This document shows, piece by piece, positions 21,069 through 28,504 of a DNA stretch of 42,644 nt. Within the stretch, counting starts at the first letter, position 1. Each line of letters opens with the position of its first letter. The stretch is from a virus. The notes beneath the pieces are model-generated. The model searched no databases. It was not told the origin of the DNA and saw nothing but the letters and a program-made list of their open reading frames with translations. Location of the stretch: the IMG/VR virus record IMGVR_UViG_3300025669_000072, positions 1 through 42,644 of that record. One strand, 5' to 3'. The position numbers and the translations under genes are program-made.

Positions 21069-21695
21069 ATGGGTTTAGAACAAAGAACAGGAGGTAATTT
21101 TATTACTATTTTAGGTGGCAAATTTTGTCAAAGAGTTCCTGAAGGAACAGAAGGTGCTATTACAAGAGTAAACAAAATCGGTAACACTGTTAACGAAAAG
21201 TTTTACGATAGCTTCACAGGGAAGTTGGAGAGCATTCAAGTTAAAGACGGGAACTATGGGAAGACTTGGAACTTTGGTTTCAGAGACAATGAAGAATTAT
21301 ATACATTGCAGTTATCTTACAGCAATAGTTTTTCAACAGCATTTCTAAAAATGTTACCCAACATAGATCTATCACAAGAAATGAAAGTATCTCCGAGTAT
21401 GAAAGAAGTTGACGGTAAAAATAAGAGTTCACTATTCGTTAACCAAAATGGAGTAGCATTGAAGCATGCTTACACAAGAGACAATCCTAATGGAATGCCG
21501 GACATGGAACAAGTAACTGTTAAAGGGGAATTAGTTTGGGACGATACTAAGAGAATGGAATTCCTACACAATATGGTAAATACTCTTATTCTTCCTAAGT
21601 TGGAAGCTGTACCTCAAAGTGCAACAGGAGAGGCAGTTGCTCCAGTAGAAGCAAAACCTGCAGATGATATAAATCCTGACGAAATTGCTTTTTAG
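21069..21695 (+). CDS. ssb: Putative single-stranded DNA-binding protein
   Basis: 208 aa from ATG 21069 (leader AAAATTATG); an ATG at 21045 would add 8 residues. The first 170 residues show many beta-strands with Lys, Trp and Tyr (YGKTWNFGFRDNEELYTLQL, GELVWDD). A Pro/Ala/Val linker then leads to an acidic tip, DDINPDEIAF, that ends in Phe like the SSB C-terminal peptide used to recruit replication partners. First gene after P2 and two genes before the primase-helicase. It protects ssDNA during replication. The family is inferred from the tip and context, so other ssDNA-binding types remain possible. Confidence 0.6.
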   Translation: MGLEQRTGGNFITILGGKFCQRVPEGTEGAITRVNKIGNTVNEKFYDSFTGKLESIQVKDGNYGKTWNFGFRDNEELYTLQLSYSNSFSTAFLKMLPNIDLSQEMKVSPSMKEVDGKNKSSLFVNQNGVALKHAYTRDNPNGMPDMEQVTVKGELVWDDTKRMEFLHNMVNTLILPKLEAVPQSATGEAVAPVEAKPADDINPDEIAF

Positions 21696-21715
21696 TAACT
21701 AATAAATAATAGACT

Positions 21716-22270
21716 ATGTTCACCAATAATTGGTTCGAGGTTACTGGTAAAGCTAACTTCGAGAAGTATGTTTTACCGATAAAAGATGATGAGGGAGACC
21801 TTAGATTTTTAGAGATTGGTTGCTATGAAGGACAGGCTTCGGTTTGGATGTTAGAGAACTCCGAAGCTCACCTAACGGTAATTGATACTTTTGAGGGGGG
21901 GCAAGATCTTCCTGATGAAGTAAATCTATTGGATAGGTTTAATCAGAATACACTAGAATATAAAGAAAGAATAGCTATTATTCAAGGGAAGTCGCAAGAA
22001 CAATTAAAAAATTTATCTATTTTTGAAAATTGTATTAGCTTCATCTACATTGACGGTTCACATTTAGCCAGCGATGTCCTCGAAGACGCAGTGCTTGCAT
22101 TTCCGCTTCTAAAGAAAGGTGGAATAATGATCTTTGACGACTACACTTGGGGTCAAGGAATAGATCCATTATACATACCAAAAACAGGGATTGATAGTTT
22201 CGTTCATGTTTATGGAAATCAACTCGAAGTTCTTGAGAGAAACTCACAACTTATCTTGAGAAAAAAGTAG
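21716..22270 (+). CDS. Class I SAM-dependent methyltransferase
   Basis: 184 aa. Motif I is FLEIGCYEGQAS, motif II-like LTVIDTFEGG, then a central FIYIDGSHLASDVLEDAVLA and LLKKGGIMIFDDYTWG. This is the Methyltransf_24 / macrocin O-methyltransferase-like pattern. Substrates in that family are usually small molecules or sugars rather than DNA, and no target-recognition domain for DNA is present. The gene is between SSB and the endonuclease VII-like gene; the substrate is unknown. Confidence 0.75.
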   Translation: MFTNNWFEVTGKANFEKYVLPIKDDEGDLRFLEIGCYEGQASVWMLENSEAHLTVIDTFEGGQDLPDEVNLLDRFNQNTLEYKERIAIIQGKSQEQLKNLSIFENCISFIYIDGSHLASDVLEDAVLAFPLLKKGGIMIFDDYTWGQGIDPLYIPKTGIDSFVHVYGNQLEVLERNSQLILRKK

Positions 22271-22290
22271 AATAAAAAAAGCAACGCAAA

Positions 22291-22359
22291 ATGCAAAAGA
22301 GCCAAAAATATGCAAAATACACCTACACAAAAGAATACTCGCAACCAAAATACCCTTAA
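22291..22359 (+). other. Possible 22-aa leader peptide
   Basis: ATG 22291 opens a short frame, MQKSQKYAKYTYTKEYSQPK plus two residues, ending with TAA at 22357-22359 inside the left arm of the long inverted repeat. It overlaps the start of the endonuclease gene in another frame. Ribosomes translating it would reach the left arm of the hairpin, so it could act as a leader that opens the structure; equally, it may be the stump of a gene broken by the endonuclease insertion. Confidence 0.3.
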
Positions 22360-22957
22360 CAGGTTTAAAGTGAATTGCATCACTGGCTCTCCTGTTAAGG
22401 GTATTTTGAGTGTGAGTAAGAGAAAACAGAAAGAAAAAATATCAAATCAAAAAAAACAGTATTATATTCTTAATAAAGAAAAAATAAAAAACACAAGAAA
22501 AAAATATAGGTTAAAAAACATAGAGAAAATAAGAGAGCAAGAAAAAAGATATAAAACTAATTTATCTCCAGAAATAAAAAAAGAAAGAAATAGGATAACT
22601 TATCAGCGAAGATTGTTGAAATATCCTCTTAAAATAAAAATAAACAAACCAAAGAAGAAGAAGTTTAAATCAGAAAAAACTCTTTTCAAAACAAGAATAC
22701 GAAAACTTAATATAGATACTTCATTTACTTTAGAAAAATACAAAGAACTTCTTAGTGTTCAAAAAGAACTATGTGCTATTTGCAATAAGAAAGACAAAGG
22801 AAGAGTTCTCGCAATAGATCATTGTCATAAAACAAGGGTTGTTAGGGGATTATTGTGTCAAAAATGCAATAGAAGTTTAGGAGGGTTTGGTGATAATCCT
22901 GAATTAGTTTTAAAAGCATATAATTACTTGATAAAAATTAAATATGGAAAAAAATAA
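22310..22957 (+). CDS. Endonuclease VII-like (HNH-type) nuclease
   Basis: 215 aa if started at ATG 22310. After a Lys-rich helical region (38-135) comes a zinc/HNH-type core: Cys155-x-x-Cys158, IDHCHKT (Asp170, His171, His173), VRGLLCQKCN (Cys183, Cys186, Asn187), LGGFGDN. This is the recombination endonuclease VII family, whose T4 member resolves branched DNA; many phage copies are free-standing mobile endonucleases. A 28-bp inverted repeat covers codons 10-37, so a TTG/GTG start at 22406 or 22412 just inside its right arm is possible. The end overlaps the primase start by 14 bp. Confidence 0.75.
   Translation: MQNTPTQKNTRNQNTLNRFKVNCITGSPVKGILSVSKRKQKEKISNQKKQYYILNKEKIKNTRKKYRLKNIEKIREQEKRYKTNLSPEIKKERNRITYQRRLLKYPLKIKINKPKKKKFKSEKTLFKTRIRKLNIDTSFTLEKYKELLSVQKELCAICNKKDKGRVLAIDHCHKTRVVRGLLCQKCNRSLGGFGDNPELVLKAYNYLIKIKYGKK
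22336..22418 (+). repeat. Long inverted repeat at 5' end of endonuclease gene
   Basis: 22347-22363 and 22391-22407 are a perfect 17-bp inverted repeat (AAAATACCCTTAACAGG and its complement) with a 27-nt loop. Pairing continues outward for 11 more bases with 3 mismatches (22336-22363 with 22391-22418). It is the strongest hairpin in the window that is not a terminator. It could sequester the real start of the endonuclease gene; T4 gene 49 (endonuclease VII) is known to have a start-blocking hairpin. Confidence 0.85.
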
Positions 22958-25340
22958 AGACATCTTCTTAACATTTTTTCCGGACCATGTATTCAGATAT
23001 ATAGACCCTACAAATGGCAGGCAACCAGTATCATGTGCTGAGAGAAATCAAAAACTCAATATCAATGGATATGAGAGCTATTTTACTGTAAATGGTTTCA
23101 AGGATTTTGATAAATCACCTGTAGCTAAAAAAGATAACTGTACTTCACTCAATGCTTTCTTTGTAGATATAGATGATAGAAAAGATTTAGAAGAATTAGA
23201 GAAAATAAAAGGACTACTTGATCCAACCTTTATTATAGAGACCAAGAGAGGTTATCATGTTTACTGGTGTTTAGATGAGGTTATATATAAAGAGGAAGTT
23301 ACAGCAGAGGAATGGGAGACAGTAGTTACTAATTGGGAAAAGATAGAACAGAGTATTGTAATAGCTTTGGATGCTGATCCTGCAGTAAAAGATATAACTC
23401 GTATACTAAGAGTACCTGATACTTTCTACTGGAAGAAAACCGGCAACCAATATAAAACAGGAACTGAGGGTGTATTTAAAATCAAAGGTATATATAAAAA
23501 AGTAGCTAACAGTTACTCAATGGATGAAGTAGAAAAAGTCTTTCCAACAGTTGAGAAGGCACTTACCTTCGATAAAAAACCAACAAGTGATAAAGCGAAA
23601 GAACGGTCACAGGCTGAGAAGAAAATTTTCTTCGAGAATGTAGACAAAGAATTTCCAATGGAAGACAGGGATAGTTTTAAGATGTTGATTTCTGGTCACC
23701 CTGAGAGTTTACCTGATACTAACAACCGTAATAATGCACTTCTTGTAACAGCTTCTCTAATGCGACAGGCAGGGTGGGATAAGGAAAGGGCTTTGGAACA
23801 GATTAGTAAGGTAGGGTGGCATGGGATAGAGAAAGAGAATGGTGGTATGCAGGAGATTATGAATACTATCAATAGTGCCTTTGGGAGTGGATATACTTTT
23901 TCACATAAGAACGAAATCATTGCTCACAATGTAACTCCGGAAGAAGACCAGAGGTTACAAATGGCTTACTCGGTGGTAGTTAAAAAGAATAAAGAAAAAG
24001 ATAAACTTCGATTCTCAAACTATGAAAGAGAAATTGTAGCTAAGTACCCTCACCTAAAGAAAAATGAAGTTGGAGTTATATTTAATTATAAAGAAGGTGT
24101 TTACAAAATGATGTCAGACCTAGAAATGGAAGATATAATTTTCAGAAGTTTGGATGACGATCAGTTAGTAAACTATAGGACAGTTGGAAATGTTAAAAAT
24201 AAGATTGCTTGTCTTTTATCAATCATTCCTAGCTTTGTTCTAACCAATGACGGGGGTTATATAATCAATGTAAAGAATGGTCTACTGGATATTTACACCA
24301 AAGAACTAAGGGACCATACTCCTGATTTTGTGTCCTTAATACAGTATCCAGTTGTCTATGACCCTGAAGCAAAGTGTCCTTTATGGGAGAAGTGTGTATC
24401 AGAGTGGATGTCCGGAGACGAGCAGGTAGAGAAAACAAAACTGATACAGGAATTTTCAGGTTACTGCCTATCTTCTTCAATGTTATACGACAAAGCTCTG
24501 TTCTTAGTAGGAGACGGAGGTAACGGAAAGTCAACCTTTATAGATACAATTACTATGGTAGTTGGGAAAGAAGCCACATCTCATATTGACCTTGAAGCTT
24601 TATACGGGCAATTTGGAATGGCAGGATTGATAGGTAAGAGATTGAATATCATTGAAGAAGTTTCAGGGAATTACTATCAGAGTAATAAACTAAAGAAACT
24701 AATTTCTGGAGAAAAAGTTACCATTGACATTAAATATAAAGATCAGTTTACTTTCAGACCTCAAGCTAAGTTTGTGTTCTCAGTTAACTTACTTCCAAGA
24801 GTAGACGATGTTTCAACAGCCACGGAGAGAAGAATTTGTGCTGTCCAGTTTATAAATAACTACAGAGATAATCCAAACTACGAATTAAGGTCTAGGATAG
24901 GACTATTGTCTAAGGAACTTCCCGGTATATTGAACTGGATGATTAAGGGAGCAAATGATTTAGCTGACAATAAGAAGTTTATTATAACTAAAGAGCAAAC
25001 TCACATGTTGGACGAGTACCGAGAAGAAAATTCTTCAGTTGAAGGTTTCTTATCAGAGTGTATTAGAATTACACCGGATAAATCAAAATGTATTACAACT
25101 CCAGATTTGTATACTGAATATAAAGAATGGAATAAATCTGACGGTGGGAGAAAGAGTAAATCTAATATGACTTTCACAAAAGAAGTAAAAGCTTACGGTA
25201 AAAAAGGTAACAGATTTTCTTTTACACCGAGAGAACATTCTGGAACAGAGTCACAATTTGTAGGGATAGAATTTACACCTCAGTGGATAAAGATTAGCGA
25301 TCCAATGAATACATCAGGATTACACAATAATTATAGTTAA
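22944..25340 (+). CDS. Primase-helicase (AEP-like N-terminus, SF3 helicase)
   Basis: 798 aa. The N-terminal domain shows FVDIDDRKDL (about 73-82) and TKRGYHVYWCLDEV (about 99-112), the RepB/AEP-like primase pattern of acidic pair and GxHxYW. A middle helical linker follows. The SF3 (D5/P4-type) helicase has Walker A GDGGNGKST (523-531), Walker B-like RLNIIEEVSG and sensor-type FSVNLLPRVDD. Such proteins lay primers and unwind DNA at phage origins as hexamers. It overlaps the endonuclease gene by 14 bp and is 1 bp from the SF2 helicase gene. The best candidate for the initiator acting at the hub array. Confidence 0.88.
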   Translation: MEKNKDIFLTFFPDHVFRYIDPTNGRQPVSCAERNQKLNINGYESYFTVNGFKDFDKSPVAKKDNCTSLNAFFVDIDDRKDLEELEKIKGLLDPTFIIETKRGYHVYWCLDEVIYKEEVTAEEWETVVTNWEKIEQSIVIALDADPAVKDITRILRVPDTFYWKKTGNQYKTGTEGVFKIKGIYKKVANSYSMDEVEKVFPTVEKALTFDKKPTSDKAKERSQAEKKIFFENVDKEFPMEDRDSFKMLISGHPESLPDTNNRNNALLVTASLMRQAGWDKERALEQISKVGWHGIEKENGGMQEIMNTINSAFGSGYTFSHKNEIIAHNVTPEEDQRLQMAYSVVVKKNKEKDKLRFSNYEREIVAKYPHLKKNEVGVIFNYKEGVYKMMSDLEMEDIIFRSLDDDQLVNYRTVGNVKNKIACLLSIIPSFVLTNDGGYIINVKNGLLDIYTKELRDHTPDFVSLIQYPVVYDPEAKCPLWEKCVSEWMSGDEQVEKTKLIQEFSGYCLSSSMLYDKALFLVGDGGNGKSTFIDTITMVVGKEATSHIDLEALYGQFGMAGLIGKRLNIIEEVSGNYYQSNKLKKLISGEKVTIDIKYKDQFTFRPQAKFVFSVNLLPRVDDVSTATERRICAVQFINNYRDNPNYELRSRIGLLSKELPGILNWMIKGANDLADNKKFIITKEQTHMLDEYREENSSVEGFLSECIRITPDKSKCITTPDLYTEYKEWNKSDGGRKSKSNMTFTKEVKAYGKKGNRFSFTPREHSGTESQFVGIEFTPQWIKISDPMNTSGLHNNYS

Positions 25341-25341
25341 T

Positions 25342-26616
25342 ATGATACTACCATTATATGAACATCAAAAAAAAATAATATCTGAAGACAAACATAAGTG
25401 CGGATTGTTTTTAGGTACGGGAGCTTCGAAGACTCGAACAGCTTTGGAAATGGCGGAAGGTGATGTTCTAGTTATTTGCCCGAAACAGCAAAGGGAAGAT
25501 AAAACATGGCAGAACGAGAATGAAAAGTGGGGAACTAAAAAAGGGATAATGGTAATCAGTAAAGAAGATCTCCGAAGAGATTGGGATATTCTACCGGAAT
25601 ACGATACTGTAATTATAGACGAGTGTCACAACAATCTCGGAGTTATGCCTTCTTTTATTCAAAGAAATAAAAAACAAATACCTAAGACTTCTCAGATCTT
25701 CGAAGCTACTAAAAACTTCTTAGCAAAACATCCACCAAAGAGATTGTATTTACTTTCAGCTACTCCGGTCCCAAAGCCAATGGCGATGTGGGCGATAGGA
25801 AAATTGTTCGGGCAAGAGTGGGACTTCCGACAATTCCGGGACATCTACTATACAGAAATTCGAATGGGAATAAGAAGAATTTGGATCGCAAAAAAAACAG
25901 ATGAAGTTAAACAGAGATTGGCTAATTTGGTTCAACAATTCGGATATACAGGTGGGTTAAATGACTTCTTTGATGTACCGGACCAAACCCATAAAACCGT
26001 TGAAATTGAGCTTACAGGTGAGCAAAAGAATGCAGTAGCCGAGCTATCATTTGCAGAAGCAGACCCTCTGGTAAGGAGAGCAAGGCTCCGTACGATAGAG
26101 AATGGGGTACTATATGGCAAGAAAATAGAGAATGTATACGAAAAGACTGATTTAATGACCAATGAGACTAAAATATTCAAGTCTAAGAAAATTGACTATA
26201 TAAAAGATAGGGCTTTAGAGTTTCCGAAATTACTGATATTCGCTAATTACACAGCTCAGATAAATGAGATTGCCGAGCAGTTGAGGAAAGAGGGCTACAA
26301 TGTTTCAACACTAACCGGACAGACTAAAGATCGAACCTTTATAAAAACAGTAAATGAAAGTCCAGAGCCACATATTATAATTGCACAAAGTTCGATTTCT
26401 TCTGGATATGAATTACCGACCTTCCCTTGTGTGATTTATGCTAGTAAGTCACGGAGATATGTGGACTACTCCCAATCTTTGGGAAGAGTATTGAGGGCGA
26501 ATGCTCTTAAGAAAAATCTATACATCCATTTGGTCGTAAAAGGATGTGATTTGGATTGTCACAATACAATAATGTCCGGGCAGGATTTTCAGGAAAAATT
26601 AACATTAAATATATAG
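25342..26616 (+). CDS. SF2 DEAD/H-type helicase
   Basis: 424 aa. Motif Q-like LYEHQKKI near the start, motif I GTGASKT (25-31; Ala-Ser in place of the common GKT spacing), motif II DECH (93-96), motif III SATPVP (139-144), and in the second RecA domain IFANYTAQ and QSLGRVLRAN (motif VI). It is probably a dsDNA translocase/helicase assisting replication, recombination or branch migration, like those found beside phage primases. No nuclease domain is fused. Starts 1 bp after the primase stop. The last codons are followed at once by a DnaA-like box and promoter P3. Confidence 0.85.
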   Translation: MILPLYEHQKKIISEDKHKCGLFLGTGASKTRTALEMAEGDVLVICPKQQREDKTWQNENEKWGTKKGIMVISKEDLRRDWDILPEYDTVIIDECHNNLGVMPSFIQRNKKQIPKTSQIFEATKNFLAKHPPKRLYLLSATPVPKPMAMWAIGKLFGQEWDFRQFRDIYYTEIRMGIRRIWIAKKTDEVKQRLANLVQQFGYTGGLNDFFDVPDQTHKTVEIELTGEQKNAVAELSFAEADPLVRRARLRTIENGVLYGKKIENVYEKTDLMTNETKIFKSKKIDYIKDRALEFPKLLIFANYTAQINEIAEQLRKEGYNVSTLTGQTKDRTFIKTVNESPEPHIIIAQSSISSGYELPTFPCVIYASKSRRYVDYSQSLGRVLRANALKKNLYIHLVVKGCDLDCHNTIMSGQDFQEKLTLNI

Positions 26617-26617
26617 C

Positions 26618-26668
26618 TGTGGATAACTTAACTTGCTGTCGGCACCGACATAGTATATAATAAATAAT
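26618..26668 (+). promoter_or_regulatory. Early promoter P3, DnaA box, leaderless start
   Basis: TTGCTG (26633-26638), 17 bp, TATAAT (26656-26661), with an inverted exact DnaA box TGTGGATAA (26618-26626) 6 bp upstream of the -35. The perfect palindrome TGTCGG-CA-CCGACA (26637-26650) fills the spacer. Only 7 bp (AAATAAT) separate the -10 from the ATG at 26669, so the mRNA should begin at or beside the start codon. Confidence 0.85.
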
Positions 26669-27040
26669 ATGAAAAGAGAACAAAAATGGAACACAATTCT
26701 AAATCAGTATTTCCGGGAGAAAGAATTTTACTGTTACTATGAACTAAAACAAACTGATAAAGAAACCTTCCCATTCAGTAAGATAGAAAAGGTCCAGTGG
26801 GACGGACTGCAAGCTACAGAAAAAAATGGATTAGTTTGGAAATGGTCAGACGAAATTAGTAGACCAAAACCGTGTGACGGGGCAAGTATACCCCCACTAC
26901 CTTCTTATCTTATTATAAAATTCAAGAAAGAATTTTGCTTAATAAGATTCAAGGAGATAGTTGAGTTAAGAGACAAGGGAGTAATCTCAATCAATAGGTC
27001 GATGGCTGAGAAATTATCAGAAAAAATAATAAAAATATAA
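26669..27040 (+). CDS. Putative PD-(D/E)XK-like nuclease/resolvase
   Basis: 123 aa. The pattern YYELKQT (Glu-x-Lys), PFSKIEKVQWDGLQA, GLVWKWSDE, KPCDG and LIIKFKKEFCLI resembles small phage proteins similar to RecU/Holliday-junction-resolvase nucleases: acidic-Lys pair, Gln-containing helix, and a final strand pair. The order of Glu-x-Lys before Asp is not the textbook one, so the catalytic reading is tentative. First gene of the P3 unit, which also encodes a RecB-like nuclease, and probably translated from a leaderless mRNA. Confidence 0.5.
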   Translation: MKREQKWNTILNQYFREKEFYCYYELKQTDKETFPFSKIEKVQWDGLQATEKNGLVWKWSDEISRPKPCDGASIPPLPSYLIIKFKKEFCLIRFKEIVELRDKGVISINRSMAEKLSEKIIKI

Positions 27041-27041
27041 A

Positions 27042-27299
27042 ATGGAAATATTAACATGGGCTTTACTAATACTATTATTACTAACAATGTCAGTAAAAAT
27101 AGTTAAATTAGGAAAAAGAGTTAGAAGAGTAGAACGATACATAAGTAAAAACATCCAAAAAGAAATGCACGAAGATTTAGAAGAATTATTCGGAAGTATG
27201 GACTATATGTTTGAAGAATTATTAGCTAGTAAACCAGAAAAAAATGACAGAAAAAAAGCAACAAAGAAAGCCAATGGAAAGAGTAAACACAAGGATTAG
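27042..27299 (+). CDS. Membrane-anchored coiled-coil protein
   Basis: 85 aa. One N-terminal membrane helix (ILTWALLILLLLTMSVKIV), then a basic turn, an amphipathic helix with DLEELFGSMDYMFEELL, and a Lys-rich tail. Starts 1 bp after the previous stop; its tail is overlapped for 56 bp by the next gene in another frame. Could tether a replication or host-takeover protein to the membrane; inference. Confidence 0.6.
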   Translation: MEILTWALLILLLLTMSVKIVKLGKRVRRVERYISKNIQKEMHEDLEELFGSMDYMFEELLASKPEKNDRKKATKKANGKSKHKD

Positions 27300-27399
27300 G
27301 GAAGATCAAAAGAAGTTTATAAAGTCCAAAGCAAAAAAAGAAGGATTAACAGAAGGAGAAGTTCATAGAGAAATCATTGACTTCTACATTAATACTTAA
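27244..27399 (+). CDS. Small ribbon-helix-helix-like protein
   Basis: 51 aa: MTEKKQQRKPMERVNTRI is a basic strand region, followed by a helix REDQKKFIKSKAKKEG and a second helix TEGEVHREIIDFYIN. This layout (strand, helix, GLT-type turn, helix) fits CopG/Arc-type RHH DNA-binding proteins. It overlaps the preceding gene by 56 bp in a different frame, so the two are coupled. A possible repressor of P3. Confidence 0.55.
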   Translation: MTEKKQQRKPMERVNTRIREDQKKFIKSKAKKEGLTEGEVHREIIDFYINT

Positions 27400-27414
27400 T
27401 AAGAATAAATAATC

Positions 27415-27708
27415 ATGGAAAATAATCATACACAATATGCTGTTCTTGATTCTAAAATAAAAGAATTAAAAACTCAGCAAGATGAAATTAGAGCTATTAT
27501 TATGGCTGATATGTTAGACACTGGAGTAGAAAAAACAGAAACAGCAGTAGGTAAATTCTCAGTTTCACAACTGAAGACTTGGACCTATACTCCAAAGGTT
27601 GCAGAATTGAACGAAGAGTTCAAGGCTCGAAAAGCCACAGAAGAAAGTACCGGAGAAGCAACATTTGTCGAAAAACCTTCTCTACGATTTATTAAAAATA
27701 ATTTATAA
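27415..27708 (+). CDS. Hypothetical protein of recombination unit
   Basis: 97 aa. Helical N-terminus (VLDSKIKELKTQQDEIRAII), then a strand-rich part with VGKFSVSQLKTWTYTPKV and a Lys/Glu C-terminus. Similar small proteins sit next to phage nucleases, but I cannot name the family. The start at 27415 has AATAATCATGG. Confidence 0.55.
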   Translation: MENNHTQYAVLDSKIKELKTQQDEIRAIIMADMLDTGVEKTETAVGKFSVSQLKTWTYTPKVAELNEEFKARKATEESTGEATFVEKPSLRFIKNNL

Positions 27709-27714
27709 AAAATT

Positions 27715-28287
27715 ATGCCATCCGCAAAAAAAGAAGTAAAAAAGAAAGTAGTGTCTAAAAAGAAGGTAGCTAAAAAAAGAGTGTCTAAAAAAGGACCAGA
27801 AATGGTTAGCTATTCTATGAGAATGGTTATTCCAACCGGAGACTATGCTAATATCCAACCGGAGATCATTGTGAAGGCAGGAACAATGGATGAAGCCCAT
27901 GCCTATATTGCACCTCACATGAACAAATTATGGAAAGAATATTTTAACATTAGTAAAAGACGAGTAGAACCTGTTAAGAAACCAGTACCGACTAAAACTG
28001 AAAATACAGCAACAGCTACGGAAATAGTTGAACAAAATCCAACTGAACCTATAGCTACTCAAACCCAAGAAGAACCTTCTCCTGTAAGTTCTGTTGCTCT
28101 AACTAAAGCTACACAAGCTATTCAGTCATGCCTAAGTTTGGAAGCTTTGGAATTGATTATCCAACAAGTGAAAGTTTCAGTTAAGTTAACAGAAGAGAAT
28201 AAGATAAGTCTTGCAGGTATAATTATGGAGAAGGAAAATGAACTGAAAATTAAGATACTAACAAGCGAAGAAGATGTTGCAAAATAA
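27715..28287 (+). CDS. Lys-rich protein of recombination unit
   Basis: 190 aa. The first 30 residues are almost all Lys, Val, Ser and Arg (KKEVKKKVVSKKKVAKKRV), a histone-like nucleic-acid-binding tail. Residues about 30-80 form a conserved-looking domain (YSMRMVIPTGDYANIQPEII followed by EAHAYIAPHMNKLW), seen in several phages beside exonuclease genes. The rest is a Thr/Glu/Pro linker and a helical end. Its neighbours are PD-(D/E)XK nucleases, so a DNA-binding accessory role is likely. Confidence 0.55.
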   Translation: MPSAKKEVKKKVVSKKKVAKKRVSKKGPEMVSYSMRMVIPTGDYANIQPEIIVKAGTMDEAHAYIAPHMNKLWKEYFNISKRRVEPVKKPVPTKTENTATATEIVEQNPTEPIATQTQEEPSPVSSVALTKATQAIQSCLSLEALELIIQQVKVSVKLTEENKISLAGIIMEKENELKIKILTSEEDVAK

Positions 28288-28504
28288 CAATCATTTCTCA
28301 AAAGGTTTACTTGAAGCTTACGGTTTCGAAGAAATAGACTCTCCTAAAGATATAATGTTCTCTTATTTGAAAGGTAAGATAAGAATGAACCATTATTTCA
28401 CTACAGGTACTGTAACTATTCAATCTGATAATGGTGGATGTAAAACTTTTCGTGAAATTGATAGCGATAGTAAAATAGAAGATATATTATGCAAAATAAA
28501 TTAA
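28274..28504 (+). CDS. Small protein overlapping nuclease gene
   Basis: 76 aa, alternating strands (GKIRMNHYFTTGTVTIQS, then CKTFREID) and a short C-terminal helix. It overlaps the previous gene by 14 bp and the next by 16 bp, indicating coupled translation. Not recognised. Confidence 0.55.
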   Translation: MLQNNNHFSKGLLEAYGFEEIDSPKDIMFSYLKGKIRMNHYFTTGTVTIQSDNGGCKTFREIDSDSKIEDILCKIN

